This document shows, piece after piece, positions 43,881-54,786 of a stretch of 64,000 nucleotides of DNA. Source of the DNA: an uncultured Algibacter sp. (GTDB taxonomy: Bacteria; Bacteroidota; Bacteroidia; Flavobacteriales; Flavobacteriaceae); contig NZ_CANLZX010000009.1 of assembly GCF_947495675.1 (NCBI RefSeq), positions 83,757 to 147,756 on the forward strand. The letters are read 5' to 3'. Made by a program: the position numbers and the translations under genes. The notes under the pieces are model-generated. The model was not told the DNA's origin. It saw nothing but the letters and a program-made list of their open reading frames with translations, and did no database searches. Within the stretch, counting starts at the first letter, position 1, and every line of letters begins with the position of its first letter.

Positions 43881-46712
43881 ATGAGTCAATTCACAGATTT
43901 TATCGAAGTTAAAGGAGCACGCGTACACAATCTTAAAAACATTGATGTATCCATACCACGCGAAAAACTTGTAGTTATTACGGGTTTATCTGGTAGTGGA
44001 AAATCTTCTCTGGCTTTTGATACTATTTATGCCGAAGGACAACGTCGTTACATTGAAACATTCTCTGCTTATGCCAGACAATTTTTAGGAGGATTAGAAC
44101 GTCCAGATGTAGATAAAATTGATGGACTCTCTCCTGTTATTGCTATTGAGCAAAAAACAACTAGTAAATCGCCACGTTCTACAGTAGGTACTATTACTGA
44201 GATTTACGATTTTATGAGACTATTATTTGCACGTGCTAGTGATGCGTACAGTTATAACACGGGCAAAAAAATGGTAAGCTATAGCGACGAGCAAATTAAA
44301 GAGCTTATTATAAAAGATTTTAAAGGTAAGCGCATTAATATATTATCGCCTGTAGTACGTTCTAGAAAAGGACATTACCGCGAACTATTCGAACAAATAG
44401 CAAAACAAGGCTTTGTAAAAGTAAGAACCGATGGCGATATTCGTGATATTGTAAAAGGGATGAAATTAGACCGCTACAAGAATCATGATATTGAAATTGT
44501 TATTGACAGATTAGTTATAAATGATGAAGTTGATAATGACAAACGCCTTACCGAAACCATTAACACAGCCATGTATCATGGTGAAGATGTGCTTTTAGTT
44601 ATAGACCAAGACACCAACGAAACACGCTATTTTAGTAGAAGTTTAATGTGCCCTACTTCCGGTATTTCATACCCAAACCCAGAACCAAATAACTTTTCGT
44701 TCAATTCGCCTAAAGGCGCATGCTCTAATTGTAATGGTATTGGTTCGCTTTATCAAATTAACGAGGCTAAAATTATTCCAGACGACTCTTTATCTATTAA
44801 AGCTGGGGCATTAGCACCACATGGTCCGCAAAAAAGTAGTTGGATTTTTAAACAACTCGAAACTATTGCTCAACGTTTCGATTTTAAATTAACCGATGCT
44901 TATAAAGATATACCTGAAGAAGCTAAACAAATAATCCTTTATGGTGGAAATGATAAATTTTCAGTAGAAAGTAAAACTCTAGGCGTAACACGTAATTATA
45001 AAATAGATTTTGAAGGGGTCGCTAATTTTATAGAAAATCAATATAAAACGGCCGAATCTAGATCTTTAAAACGTTGGGCTAAAGAGTACATGGACAAAGT
45101 TGAATGTCCTGTATGTGATGGTTCTCGCTTAAAAAAAGAATCGCTTTACTTCAAAATAAACGACAAAAACATAGCAGAACTTGCAAATACAGATATAGTT
45201 GAGCTTGCCGAATGGTTTAGTACTTTAAACGAAACACTTTCAGAAAAACAATTAAAAATTGGAGAAGAAGTTATTAAAGAAATAAAATCTAGAATTCAGT
45301 TTTTACTCGATGTTGGCTTAGATTATTTATCCTTAAACCGTAGCTCAAAATCTTTATCTGGTGGCGAAGCACAACGCATTAGGTTAGCAACACAAATAGG
45401 TTCACAACTTGTTGGAGTGCTTTATATTCTTGACGAACCAAGTATTGGTTTACACCAGCGCGATAACGAAAAATTAATAAATTCTTTAATATCACTTCGC
45501 GATATTGGTAATTCAGTAATCGTAGTCGAACATGATAAAGACATGATTGAGCGTGCAGATTATGTAATAGATATTGGTCCAAAAGCTGGAAAATATGGTG
45601 GAGAAATTATAAGTATTGGCAATCCTGATGAACTTAAAACACATGATACACTTACTGCAGACTATCTAAACGGTAAAAAAGAAATTGAAGTCCCTAAAAA
45701 ACGTAGAAAAGGAAACGGTAAATTTTTAGAACTTAAAGGCTGTACAGGGAATAACTTAAAAAATGTTTCGGTTAAATTCCCACTAGCAAAAATGATAGGT
45801 GTTACTGGTGTTTCCGGTAGTGGAAAATCTACATTAATTAACGAAACCCTCTACCCTATTTTAAATGCATATTATTTTAACGGTGTTAAAAAACCAATGC
45901 CATATAAAAGCATTAAGGGCTTAAAACATATTGATAAAGTTATTGACATTAACCAATCTCCTATTGGAAGAACACCAAGAAGTAATCCTGCAACTTATAC
46001 AGGTACATTTGGGGAAATTAGAGCTTTGTTTGCAAAAATACCAGAAGCCATGATTCGTGGTTACAAACCTGGTCGATTTAGTTTTAATGTTAAAGGTGGC
46101 CGATGCGAAACCTGTCAAGGTGGTGGTTTACGGGTTATTGAAATGAATTTTCTTCCAGATGTGTATGTAGAATGCGAAACCTGCCAAGGCAAACGCTTTA
46201 ACCGTGAAACTTTAGAAATTCGCTATAAAGGAAAAAACATTAGTGATGTTTTAAACATGACCATGAATGAAGCTGTAGAATTCTTTGAGCATATACCTAA
46301 AATACATAAAAAACTAAAAACCATTAAAGATGTTGGATTAGGTTACATAACACTTGGACAACAAAGCACAACCCTTTCTGGTGGTGAAGCACAACGAATA
46401 AAATTAGCTACCGAACTTTCAAAAAGAGATACTGGTAACACATTTTATATATTAGACGAACCCACAACAGGATTACATTTTGAAGATATAAGAGTTTTAA
46501 TGATTGTACTTAATAAACTTGCAGATAAAGGAAACACAGTACTTATTATAGAACACAATCTTGATGTAATAAAAACAGTAGATCACATTATTGATATTGG
46601 CTACGAAGGCGGAAAAGGTGGTGGTCAAATAATTGTTGAAGGAACCCCAGAAGACATTATAAAACACAAAAAAAGTTATACAGCTAAGTTCCTTAAAAAA
46701 GAATTAAATTAG
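43881..46712 (+). CDS. uvrA: Excinuclease ABC subunit A
   Basis: The 943-residue protein is full-length UvrA with two ABC ATPase modules: Walker [10 protein letters not shown] (about 34-42) and GVSGSGKST (about 645), signatures [10 protein letters not shown] and [10 protein letters not shown], and Walker [10 protein letters not shown] and TFYILDEPT. The C-terminal zinc finger is intact (CETCQGG / CETCQGK). The first zinc-finger region reads CPTSG where CxxCG is usual, followed by CSNCNG. I recall this change in Bacteroidetes UvrA, but have not verified it. UvrA finds bulky DNA lesions and loads UvrB. A TAACTTCG box (43858-43865) precedes the start. Confidence 0.97.
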   Translation: MSQFTDFIEVKGARVHNLKNIDVSIPREKLVVITGLSGSGKSSLAFDTIYAEGQRRYIETFSAYARQFLGGLERPDVDKIDGLSPVIAIEQKTTSKSPRSTVGTITEIYDFMRLLFARASDAYSYNTGKKMVSYSDEQIKELIIKDFKGKRINILSPVVRSRKGHYRELFEQIAKQGFVKVRTDGDIRDIVKGMKLDRYKNHDIEIVIDRLVINDEVDNDKRLTETINTAMYHGEDVLLVIDQDTNETRYFSRSLMCPTSGISYPNPEPNNFSFNSPKGACSNCNGIGSLYQINEAKIIPDDSLSIKAGALAPHGPQKSSWIFKQLETIAQRFDFKLTDAYKDIPEEAKQIILYGGNDKFSVESKTLGVTRNYKIDFEGVANFIENQYKTAESRSLKRWAKEYMDKVECPVCDGSRLKKESLYFKINDKNIAELANTDIVELAEWFSTLNETLSEKQLKIGEEVIKEIKSRIQFLLDVGLDYLSLNRSSKSLSGGEAQRIRLATQIGSQLVGVLYILDEPSIGLHQRDNEKLINSLISLRDIGNSVIVVEHDKDMIERADYVIDIGPKAGKYGGEIISIGNPDELKTHDTLTADYLNGKKEIEVPKKRRKGNGKFLELKGCTGNNLKNVSVKFPLAKMIGVTGVSGSGKSTLINETLYPILNAYYFNGVKKPMPYKSIKGLKHIDKVIDINQSPIGRTPRSNPATYTGTFGEIRALFAKIPEAMIRGYKPGRFSFNVKGGRCETCQGGGLRVIEMNFLPDVYVECETCQGKRFNRETLEIRYKGKNISDVLNMTMNEAVEFFEHIPKIHKKLKTIKDVGLGYITLGQQSTTLSGGEAQRIKLATELSKRDTGNTFYILDEPTTGLHFEDIRVLMIVLNKLADKGNTVLIIEHNLDVIKTVDHIIDIGYEGGKGGGQIIVEGTPEDIIKHKKSYTAKFLKKELN

Positions 46713-46757
46713 CCGGTTAGCATCATTTAAAAAAAATATATTATATAAAAATAAATT

Positions 46758-47447
46758 ATGAGAAAAGAAAAACACCATAAAGGCTGGAATGAAATTAAAA
46801 CTAATGATTCTTGGGCCATTTTTAAAATAATGGGCGAGTTTGTTAATGGTTTTGAAAAAATGAGTAAAATAGGACCTTGTGTTTCTATTTTTGGTTCAGC
46901 AAGAACAAAACCAGACCATAAATATTACAAATTAGCAGAAAGTATTGCTAAAAAGATTGTAGAAGCTGGTTATGGCGTTATTACAGGTGGTGGTCCTGGT
47001 ATAATGGAAGCTGGAAACAAAGGTGCGCATTTAGGAGGTGGAACTTCAGTTGGTTTAAATATTGATTTACCATTTGAACAGCATGACAATCCATACATTG
47101 ACAATGATAAGAGTTTAGATTTTGATTACTTTTTTGTTAGAAAAGTTATGTTTGTTAAATACTCGCAGGGTTTTGTAGTAATGCCAGGTGGTTTTGGAAC
47201 CTTAGATGAACTTTTTGAAGCAATTACGCTTATTCAGACTAACAAAATAGGTAAATTCCCTATTATACTTGTAGGTACAGATTTCTGGGAAGGTATTATG
47301 GATTGGGTAAAAAAGACACTTTTAAATGACTTTGGAAATATTAGTGAAAAAGATTTAGACCTTATTCACTTAGTAGATACCGAAGATGAAGTTATTCATA
47401 TTCTTGATAGTTTCTACAAAGAATCTGGTTACAGTCCTAATTTTTAA
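46758..47447 (+). CDS. LOG-family protein (TIGR00730 type)
   Basis: The 229-residue protein has the LOG (lysine-decarboxylase-like) motifs GGGPGIMEAGNKGA and PGGFGTLDELFE, with CVSIFGSAR near the start. It is predicted to hydrolyse nucleoside 5'-monophosphates to base and ribose phosphate. Eukaryotic-type and bacterial members release cytokinins in some hosts; here a nucleotide-salvage or detoxifying role is more likely. It lies 46 bp after uvrA. Confidence 0.92.
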   Translation: MRKEKHHKGWNEIKTNDSWAIFKIMGEFVNGFEKMSKIGPCVSIFGSARTKPDHKYYKLAESIAKKIVEAGYGVITGGGPGIMEAGNKGAHLGGGTSVGLNIDLPFEQHDNPYIDNDKSLDFDYFFVRKVMFVKYSQGFVVMPGGFGTLDELFEAITLIQTNKIGKFPIILVGTDFWEGIMDWVKKTLLNDFGNISEKDLDLIHLVDTEDEVIHILDSFYKESGYSPNF

Positions 47448-47585
47448 AGAATCACATTTTTTTTTCATTCTATCATATAATTAATTATGCTAGCATAATA
47501 ACCGCTAAGTCAAGTTATAAGCCATCATATTTTATTATATTGCGTCGCCTTACATGAATATATTAACCTTTAATGCTATTGAAAA

Positions 47586-50417
47586 TTGAAATTTCACCAT
47601 TTTAATTGTATTATTTTACTATTAATTTGTTTGACTAGTTTTAGTCAAAACAAAATTGATGTTAAGGCTATTTTTGATATTGAAAATAAACAAATAAAGA
47701 TATCTCAAACTATTCATTATCAAAACACTACAAATAACGAATTAAAGACTATCTATCTTAACGATTGGAATAACAGTTATTCAACAAAAAAAACACCTTT
47801 AGCTATTCGTATTGCTGATGAGTATAACAACGATTTTCATCTTGCTAAAAATGAAGATAGAGGCTATTCAGTAATAACTTCTATTAAACAAAATGATAAA
47901 GATTTAGTTTTTACGCAATTAAAAGATCAAATTGATATTCTTAAAGTCGATTTATTTGAACCTTTAAAACCTAAAGAGTCATATACCATACATTTAGAGT
48001 ATATAGCAAAAATACCAAATGCTAAATTTACAAGTTATGGAATTACTGATGACGGTGAAATAAATTTAAGATATTGGTATATAACACCCGCTATTTACGA
48101 TGGAGAATGGCACTATTATAGCAATAAAAATTTAGATGATTTATTTATACCTAAATCAAACATAACTTTAGAAATTGAGCATCCTAATGGCTATGCATTA
48201 ACTTCAGAATTAGATATAATTAACACTAAGCAACTTACTAACAAACAAATAGTTACCCTAAAAGGAAATAATCGAATTAATAATAAACTATTTTTAAACA
48301 AAGCGTCTAATTTTAAAACGATTCAAGATGAAGATTTTTCAATTATCTCAAACATAAATGACCAAGGTCTTGAAGTCATTGAAAAAGTATTAATTACCGA
48401 AAAGGTTAAAGATTTTATTTTTAATAATTTTGGTAATTATCCTCATAAAAAACTCCTTTTAACTCAAATTGATTATGATAAAGACCCTATTTATGGGTTA
48501 AATTTTTTACCAAGTTTTATAAAACCATACCCAAAAAGTTTTCAATACGAGCTTCAATTTCTAAAAATAGCTTTACACAATTATTTAGAAAACACGCTTT
48601 TAATAAATCCAAGAAAGGAACACTGGTTAATTGATGGTATTCAGATTTATTATTTAATGAAATATGTTGATGAGCATTACCCAAATATGAAATTTTTAGG
48701 GACAATAGCCAATTTTTGGGGCGTAAGATCATTTCATGCTGCAGACATGAAGTTTAATGATAAATATGTACTATCATATATGTTAATGGCACGAACCAAT
48801 AGGGACCAACCATTAACTATGGCTAAAGATTCTTTATTAAAGTTTAATAAAAATATAGCTAATAAATTTAAAGCTGGAGTTGGTTTAAAATATTTAGATG
48901 ATTTTGTAAATCAAGATATTGTAGAGAATAGTATAGAATCATTTTTAAAAGTTAATAAATTAGAACAAACAACTGCAAAAGATTTTGAAAGCTTTATAAA
49001 ATCTAAAACAGATAAGGATATAGATTGGTTTTTTGAAGATTACTTAAAAACACGCAAAAAAATAGACTTTAAAATTAAAAAAGTTAATAAAACCGAAGAT
49101 TCAATTACACTTACTATAAAGAATAAAAGCAAAAATAACATGCCTGTTTCTTTGTATACTCTCAATAATGATAGTATCATTTCAAAAATGTGGATTGAAA
49201 ATATAAATGAAAGCAAAACAATTACAATTCCTAGGTTAGATGCTAATAAGCTTGTACTAAACTATAATAACACGATTCCAGAATTTAATTTAAGAGATAA
49301 CTGGAAATCATTAAAAGGTTTCTTTTTCAACAACAAACCCTTACAATTTAGGGTATTTCAAGATGTTGAAGACCCTTACTATAACCAAGTGTTTTTTATG
49401 CCCATAGCAGAGTTTAACAATATTTATGATGGTATTACATTAGGTGCAAAAGTTTATAATAAAACGGTATTAAGAAAATTATTTAATTACAAAATCGCAC
49501 CTCGTTACTCCTTAAAATCAAGATCTATAACAGGCGCAGCTTCCATTTTTAAAAGTCATTACATACAAAATAGCAATTTGTATACCATACATTATGGCAT
49601 TGCAGCTAGCTATAACTCTTTTGCAGAAAATTTATTTGTGAGACAAATAACACCTTCAATTCAGTTGCTTTTTAGAGAAAATGACGATTTTAGGTCAAAT
49701 AAAAGACAATGGTTAAGTATTAGGCACGTAAATATTCATAGAGATAAAGATGTGAATAATATTTTAACTTCTAACGAACCAAATTATAGTGTGTTTAATA
49801 TACGGTATGTTAATTCAAATGATAATTTGATTAAATTCAGTAAATGGTATTCAGATTTTCAAATTGGAGAAAAATTTAGTAAAATATCTTTAAATTATGA
49901 GTTTAGAAGATTATTTGAAAGTAATAGACAATTAAACATTAGAGCTTTTGCAGGAACCTTTTTAGGCAATAAAACAAATCCAGATTCTAATTTTTTTAGT
50001 TTTGCTTTAGACAGACCTACAGATTATTTATTCGATTACAATTACTTAGGGCGTTCTGAAGCTTCAGGAATTTTTAGTCAACAATATATTGAAGCAGAAG
50101 GCGGATTTAAATCAAAATTAAAAACACCGTTTGCTAATCAATGGATAACCACATTAAATGCTAGTACAACATTATGGAAATACATTCTAGCCTATGGCGA
50201 TATAGGTTTAGTAAAAAATAAGTTTCGTGCTCCAAATTTTGTTTATGATTCTGGTATTCGAATTAATTTAGTAACAGATTATTTTGAAATATATCTTCCT
50301 ATTTATTCAAATTTAGGTTGGGAAATTGGTCAGCCTAACTACGACCAAAAAATACGTTTTAAATTTACTGCAGATCCTCAAGCACTTTTAGGACTATTTA
50401 GAAGACGTTGGTATTAA
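47586..50417 (+). CDS. Outer-membrane barrel protein with degenerate M1-aminopeptidase-like N-terminus
   Basis: The start is probably TTG at 47586; an in-frame stop lies two codons earlier and no ATG is near. That TTG begins a complete signal peptide (to LTSFSQ). The first ~500 residues follow the M1 peptidase layout (N-terminal beta-sandwich, catalytic-like domain), but the HEXXH region reads IALHNYLENTLL with EHWLIDGIQIYYL after it, so the zinc site is lost. Residues about 560-943 contain many amphipathic strands and end FRRRWY, typical for an outer-membrane beta-barrel. Length 943. It is probably a structural or binding protein. Confidence 0.75.
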   Translation: MKFHHFNCIILLLICLTSFSQNKIDVKAIFDIENKQIKISQTIHYQNTTNNELKTIYLNDWNNSYSTKKTPLAIRIADEYNNDFHLAKNEDRGYSVITSIKQNDKDLVFTQLKDQIDILKVDLFEPLKPKESYTIHLEYIAKIPNAKFTSYGITDDGEINLRYWYITPAIYDGEWHYYSNKNLDDLFIPKSNITLEIEHPNGYALTSELDIINTKQLTNKQIVTLKGNNRINNKLFLNKASNFKTIQDEDFSIISNINDQGLEVIEKVLITEKVKDFIFNNFGNYPHKKLLLTQIDYDKDPIYGLNFLPSFIKPYPKSFQYELQFLKIALHNYLENTLLINPRKEHWLIDGIQIYYLMKYVDEHYPNMKFLGTIANFWGVRSFHAADMKFNDKYVLSYMLMARTNRDQPLTMAKDSLLKFNKNIANKFKAGVGLKYLDDFVNQDIVENSIESFLKVNKLEQTTAKDFESFIKSKTDKDIDWFFEDYLKTRKKIDFKIKKVNKTEDSITLTIKNKSKNNMPVSLYTLNNDSIISKMWIENINESKTITIPRLDANKLVLNYNNTIPEFNLRDNWKSLKGFFFNNKPLQFRVFQDVEDPYYNQVFFMPIAEFNNIYDGITLGAKVYNKTVLRKLFNYKIAPRYSLKSRSITGAASIFKSHYIQNSNLYTIHYGIAASYNSFAENLFVRQITPSIQLLFRENDDFRSNKRQWLSIRHVNIHRDKDVNNILTSNEPNYSVFNIRYVNSNDNLIKFSKWYSDFQIGEKFSKISLNYEFRRLFESNRQLNIRAFAGTFLGNKTNPDSNFFSFALDRPTDYLFDYNYLGRSEASGIFSQQYIEAEGGFKSKLKTPFANQWITTLNASTTLWKYILAYGDIGLVKNKFRAPNFVYDSGIRINLVTDYFEIYLPIYSNLGWEIGQPNYDQKIRFKFTADPQALLGLFRRRWY

Positions 50418-50533
50418 AAGCTTTTGTTTAAAAAATAATCATAAAAAAGCAATTAGTATTGCATATTATTTATTTTTTTGTTAATTATTCTTTAAATTTT
50501 AAGAATTTAATAACTTTTTAACGCTAAAATAAA

Positions 50534-50564
50534 TTGCAAAAAAGCTGTATTTTAACTACTTTTG
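50534..50564 (+). promoter_or_regulatory. Promoter of the keto-acid dehydrogenase gene
   Basis: A TTG (50534-50536) and TACTTTTG (50557-50564) are separated by 20 bp, the Bacteroidetes -33/-7 pattern. The start codon ATG at 50586 is 21 bp downstream. A TTG at 50562 belongs to the -7 box, so it is not a start codon. Confidence 0.7.
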
Positions 50565-50585
50565 CAAAAGCTAAAGCATGAACCT

Positions 50586-52997
50586 ATGCAACCCATAACC
50601 AACTTGGAAAACAATTTATCTTTTGAAGATTTTAAAGCAGAAGTCATCAATGACTACAAAACTGCTATGATTAGTCGAGAATGTAGTTTAATTGGAAGAC
50701 GAGAGGTTTTAACAGGTAAAGCTAAGTTTGGAATTTTTGGCGATGGCAAAGAAGTTCCTCAGTTAGCTATGGCAAAAGCATTTAAAAAAGGTGATTGGAG
50801 ATCTGGATATTACAGAGACCAAACTTTTATGATGGCTATAGGTGAGCTCACACCAGAGCAATTTTTTGCTGGATTATATGCTAATACAAATATAGAACTA
50901 GAACCTATGTCTGCTGGTAGGCAAATGGGTGGTCATTTTGTTACACATAGCTTAAATGAAAACGGTAGCTGGAAAGACTTAACTAGCCAATATAATTCTA
51001 GTGCAGATATTTCTCCAACTGCAGGACAAATGCCACGTTTACTAGGTTTAGCTCAGGCATCAAAAATATTTAGAGAAGTTAAAGGTATAAATACTACTGG
51101 ATTTTCAAATAATGGAAATGAAGTAGCCTGGGGCACAATTGGTAATGCAAGTACTAGTGAAGGCCTGTTTTTTGAAACCATAAATGCTGCAGGTGTTTTA
51201 CAAGTACCAATGGTAATTAGTGTTTGGGATGATGAATATGGCATTTCAGTTCATGCAAAACATCAAACCACTAAAGAAAACATATCAGAAATATTAAAAG
51301 GTTTTCAAAGAGACAAAAACTCAAAAGGCTACGAAATTTTACGTGTAAAAGGCTGGGATTATGCAAACTTAATTGAAACATATCAAGAAGCATCAGCCAT
51401 TGCTAGAGAAGAACATGTTCCTGTTTTAATTCATGTACAAGAATTAACACAACCACAAGGTCATTCTACTTCTGGATCTCATGAGAGATACAAAAATGCT
51501 GAACGATTAGAATGGGAAGCCCAAAACGATTGTAATGTCAAATTACGTGAATGGATTCTTGAAAGTGGAATTGCTACTAACGAAGCATTAGTAGAAATTG
51601 AAAGAGCTGCAAAAAGAGATGTTAGAGAAGCTAAAAAGAATGCTTGGAACACTTTTTTAAGACCTATAAAAAGTGAACAACAAGATTTAATTTCAATATT
51701 AAAACAAGTAAAATCTGTTAGTGTTAATGGTGTTTTTATTGCTAAATTAAAAGATAGTCTTGTAAATATAAATGAACCTACAAGAAAAGACATTTTATCT
51801 CATGCAAGAAAAGCGTTAAGATATATTGTTGGTGAATCTATTCCAGAGAAAAAAATATTGAGCAAATGGATAGACTCCATTTTCGAACAAGTACAACCAA
51901 AATTTAGTTCGCATTTATATTCTGAAACACAACGTTCTAACACTAGAATAAAAGAAATTAAAGCAACTTATAATGATGATGCCAAACTAGTTGATGGCAG
52001 AATCATTCTTAGAGATAATTTTGACACCATTTTTAGTAGTTATCCAGAAGCTTTAGTTTTTGGAGAAGACACCGGTAATATTGGCGATGTTAATCAAGGG
52101 TTAGAAGGGCTTCAAGAAAAGCATGGTGAATTACGTGTTGCAGATACTGGTATTAGAGAAGCAACCATTATTGGACAAGGTATAGGAATGGCAATTCGTG
52201 GTTTAAGACCAATTGCAGAAATTCAATATTTAGATTATATTCTATATGCTTTACAAATAATTAGTGACGATCTAGCTACACTACACTATAGAACAAAAGG
52301 AAAACAAAAAGCACCATTAATTATAAGAACACGTGGGCACAGATTAGAGGGAATATGGCATTCGGGCTCTCAAATGGGCGGCATTCTAAATTTAGTAAAA
52401 GGCGTTAATTTATTAGTGCCAAGAAATATGACTAAAGCTGCAGGGTTTTACAATACACTATTACTTGGCGATGACCCTGCAATAGTAATTGAATGCTTAA
52501 ATGGCTATAGACTTAAAGAAAAAATGCCAAACAATTTAGGCAACCTTAAAACACCTATTGGTGTAGTAGAAACTATTAAAGAAGGTTCTGATATTACATT
52601 AGTTTCATATGGTTCTACCCTACGTATTGTTGAACAAGTAGCAAAAGATTTATTGGCTGTTGGTATTGATGCAGAAATTATTGATGTACAATCTTTAATG
52701 CCTTTTGATTTAAATCATGATATAGTTAAAAGTATAGCCAAAACAAATAGAGTCATGATTATTGATGAAGATGTTCCTGGTGGAGCTTCTGCTTATATTT
52801 TAGATAAAATAATAAATGAACAAAACGGATTTAAATATCTAGACAGTGCTCCAAAAACCTTAACTGCAAAATCGCATAGGCCAGCATATGGTAATGATGG
52901 AGATTACTTCTCTAAACCTTCAGCAGAAGATATTTATGAAGCTGTTTACGATGTCATGCACGAATTGAGTCCTAATGATTTTCCTAAACTGAGATAA
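50586..52997 (+). CDS. Branched-chain-type 2-oxo acid dehydrogenase E1, fused alpha and beta subunits
   Basis: The ATG at 50586 gives 803 residues. The first ~350 residues are the E1 alpha part: TGKAKFGIFGDGKEVPQLAM, the ThDP region GNASTSEGLFFETINAAG, and GHSTSGSHERY. The second half (about 450-803) is the E1 beta part: VFGEDTGNIGDVNQG, GIREATIIGQGIGMAIRGLR, LVSYGSTLRIV and IDVQSLMPFD. It decarboxylates branched-chain 2-oxo acids and passes the acyl group to a lipoyl E2 encoded elsewhere. Fusion of alpha and beta is common in Bacteroidetes. It has its own promoter (50534-50564). Confidence 0.93.
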   Translation: MQPITNLENNLSFEDFKAEVINDYKTAMISRECSLIGRREVLTGKAKFGIFGDGKEVPQLAMAKAFKKGDWRSGYYRDQTFMMAIGELTPEQFFAGLYANTNIELEPMSAGRQMGGHFVTHSLNENGSWKDLTSQYNSSADISPTAGQMPRLLGLAQASKIFREVKGINTTGFSNNGNEVAWGTIGNASTSEGLFFETINAAGVLQVPMVISVWDDEYGISVHAKHQTTKENISEILKGFQRDKNSKGYEILRVKGWDYANLIETYQEASAIAREEHVPVLIHVQELTQPQGHSTSGSHERYKNAERLEWEAQNDCNVKLREWILESGIATNEALVEIERAAKRDVREAKKNAWNTFLRPIKSEQQDLISILKQVKSVSVNGVFIAKLKDSLVNINEPTRKDILSHARKALRYIVGESIPEKKILSKWIDSIFEQVQPKFSSHLYSETQRSNTRIKEIKATYNDDAKLVDGRIILRDNFDTIFSSYPEALVFGEDTGNIGDVNQGLEGLQEKHGELRVADTGIREATIIGQGIGMAIRGLRPIAEIQYLDYILYALQIISDDLATLHYRTKGKQKAPLIIRTRGHRLEGIWHSGSQMGGILNLVKGVNLLVPRNMTKAAGFYNTLLLGDDPAIVIECLNGYRLKEKMPNNLGNLKTPIGVVETIKEGSDITLVSYGSTLRIVEQVAKDLLAVGIDAEIIDVQSLMPFDLNHDIVKSIAKTNRVMIIDEDVPGGASAYILDKIINEQNGFKYLDSAPKTLTAKSHRPAYGNDGDYFSKPSAEDIYEAVYDVMHELSPNDFPKLR

Positions 52998-53030
52998 TAA
53001 TATTATTTTAGAGTTCTAAATAATTATTAT

Positions 53031-54200
53031 TTGTTTCCAGATTTTAATATAAGAAGTACTCCGCTTTTAATTCTTGTTATTCAAGGTTTAATTTTTGCTG
53101 TTTTACTTCTTGTAAAATATAAACGTAAAGGTCATATTTCTGATTTATTTCTAGCCTTAATTCTAATGCTAACCTGCTATAGTCAAACATGTTACACCAT
53201 AGGCTTTATGGGTTGGTATAATGTATTTAGAACTACAAAAATCAATTATTTCTTATTTAACATAGGTATAGTATTAGCGCCATTAATTTATTTATATGTA
53301 AAATCTGTAACGGCTTCAAACTTTAAATTTCGAAAAAAAGACTGGTGGCATTTCGGGCTTGCATTAACGTTTGTTTTTTACCGAATGTCTATTTTTATTT
53401 ATGATGCTTTACAGCCTGGTTTTAGCGAAACACAGAATGGAATCTTAAAAATTAGTTTAGATGAAGCTATTGTTCAACCTATTATTAGCTTTATTGAGTT
53501 TCCTTTTATGTTATTATATTTAGCATTTACATTCCAGCTTTTTTATAACTATCGAAAAAAAATAAAAAACTATTTTTCTAACACTTTTAAATTAGAACTT
53601 AATTGGATTTTAAGTTTCTTAATTTTATTTACTTTATTGTTTTTGTATGATACAATACAAACTATAGTGGGTACTTATGTAATAGATTTAAATTACGAAC
53701 AACGTTGGTGGCTTAATTTGCTTGGAGCGTTAATCACACTTTACATAGGAACAAAGGGTTATTTTACTGACACTACTAAACTTAAAAAATTAAATTTTAG
53801 TTTCTCTCCTAATGTCGAAGCCATTCCAGAACATTTAGATAATAAAAGAAAGTCTATTTCAAATGAAGATATAAAACTCGTAAAATCCTTAATGGAACAC
53901 GATAAAGTATTTCTAAACCCCGAACTAAACTTATCTGATTTGGCAGAACAAGCAAACATGTCTCGCGCACAACTTTCCGAAATTATAAACTCTGGGTTTG
54001 GCAAAAACTTCAATGATTTTGTAAACATGTACCGTGTTAACGCTTTTAAAGCCATGTTAAAAGCCAATAAACACAAACAACTCTCGTTATTAGGTATTGC
54101 ACAAGAATGTGGTTTTAATAGTAAAGCGACTTTTAATCGTGTGTTTAAAAAACTCACTAATCACTCACCTTCAGAATATTTAAAGTCAACCATAAATTAA
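53031..54200 (+). CDS. AraC-family regulator with N-terminal multi-helix membrane domain
   Basis: The start appears to be TTG at 53031; no ATG comes before the first membrane helices. The 389 residues begin with about seven hydrophobic helices (to about residue 240), a 7TM-like sensor module. The C-terminus (about 280-389) is an AraC HTH pair: LNLSDLAEQANMSRAQLSEI and ALKIAQECGF-like LGIAQECGFNSKATFNRVFK. The layout fits a membrane-bound transcription factor. It precedes a DoxX-type gene and a secreted-protein gene, the likely regulon. Confidence 0.88.
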   Translation: MFPDFNIRSTPLLILVIQGLIFAVLLLVKYKRKGHISDLFLALILMLTCYSQTCYTIGFMGWYNVFRTTKINYFLFNIGIVLAPLIYLYVKSVTASNFKFRKKDWWHFGLALTFVFYRMSIFIYDALQPGFSETQNGILKISLDEAIVQPIISFIEFPFMLLYLAFTFQLFYNYRKKIKNYFSNTFKLELNWILSFLILFTLLFLYDTIQTIVGTYVIDLNYEQRWWLNLLGALITLYIGTKGYFTDTTKLKKLNFSFSPNVEAIPEHLDNKRKSISNEDIKLVKSLMEHDKVFLNPELNLSDLAEQANMSRAQLSEIINSGFGKNFNDFVNMYRVNAFKAMLKANKHKQLSLLGIAQECGFNSKATFNRVFKKLTNHSPSEYLKSTIN

Positions 54201-54298
54201 GACGTCTCAAATCGTATTTAAGACCTTTTAATATAATTTAAGTCTTAGAACAGCTCATAATGTTTCAAATTTGTCTCATAAAACAAAAATGGAATGTT

Positions 54299-54781
54299 AT
54301 GAAAATCATTAAACTATTAATCACACCAATCACTCAAAAACATTGGTTTGCAGATTTACAATTTGCAATCATAAGATTTATTTGTGGTATGCTTTTAACA
54401 TTAGATTTTGGATCTTCAAAATTTGGAATGCCATGGACACCAGAGGACAAAAATTTAAGTCTATTTGAAGTATCAGCCTGGTTTACAGAAGATGTAGCTA
54501 CATTTGGTGGCATATTTGCTTTGGCACCTGTCTTTTTTGCGTGGATGGGTGCTTTTAGTGAATCCGTTGGCGGACTTCTACTAGCTTTCGGTTTAAAAAC
54601 AAGAATCGCATCATTTTTAATACTATGTACCATGCTGGTTGCCATTTTTATGCAAAAATGGGGGCAAGGCATATGGAGTATACTACCTGCAATGGGATTT
54701 CTTTGGGTAGCCATGTACAACCTGTATTTTGGCTCAGGTCGTTTCGGATTAGATTATTTAATTATTAAAACTTTAAAATAA
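54299..54781 (+). CDS. DoxX-like membrane protein
   Basis: The ATG at 54299 gives 160 residues. Four transmembrane helices are apparent (FAIIRFICGMLLTLDFG; TFGGIFALAPVFFAWMGA; ASFLILCTMLVAIFMQ; IWSILPAMGFLWVAMYNL). The FGSSKFGMPW and ASFLILCTMLVA segments fit DoxX-family proteins, linked to thiosulfate or sulfur redox in some bacteria. It is 98 bp after the AraC-type gene. Confidence 0.83.
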   Translation: MKIIKLLITPITQKHWFADLQFAIIRFICGMLLTLDFGSSKFGMPWTPEDKNLSLFEVSAWFTEDVATFGGIFALAPVFFAWMGAFSESVGGLLLAFGLKTRIASFLILCTMLVAIFMQKWGQGIWSILPAMGFLWVAMYNLYFGSGRFGLDYLIIKTLK

Positions 54782-54786
54782 AAATT

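Noticed and set aside
50562..50585. TTG start giving eight extra residues to the keto-acid dehydrogenase
   Set aside because: The TTG is part of the -7 promoter box; the ATG at 50586 fits the family start.
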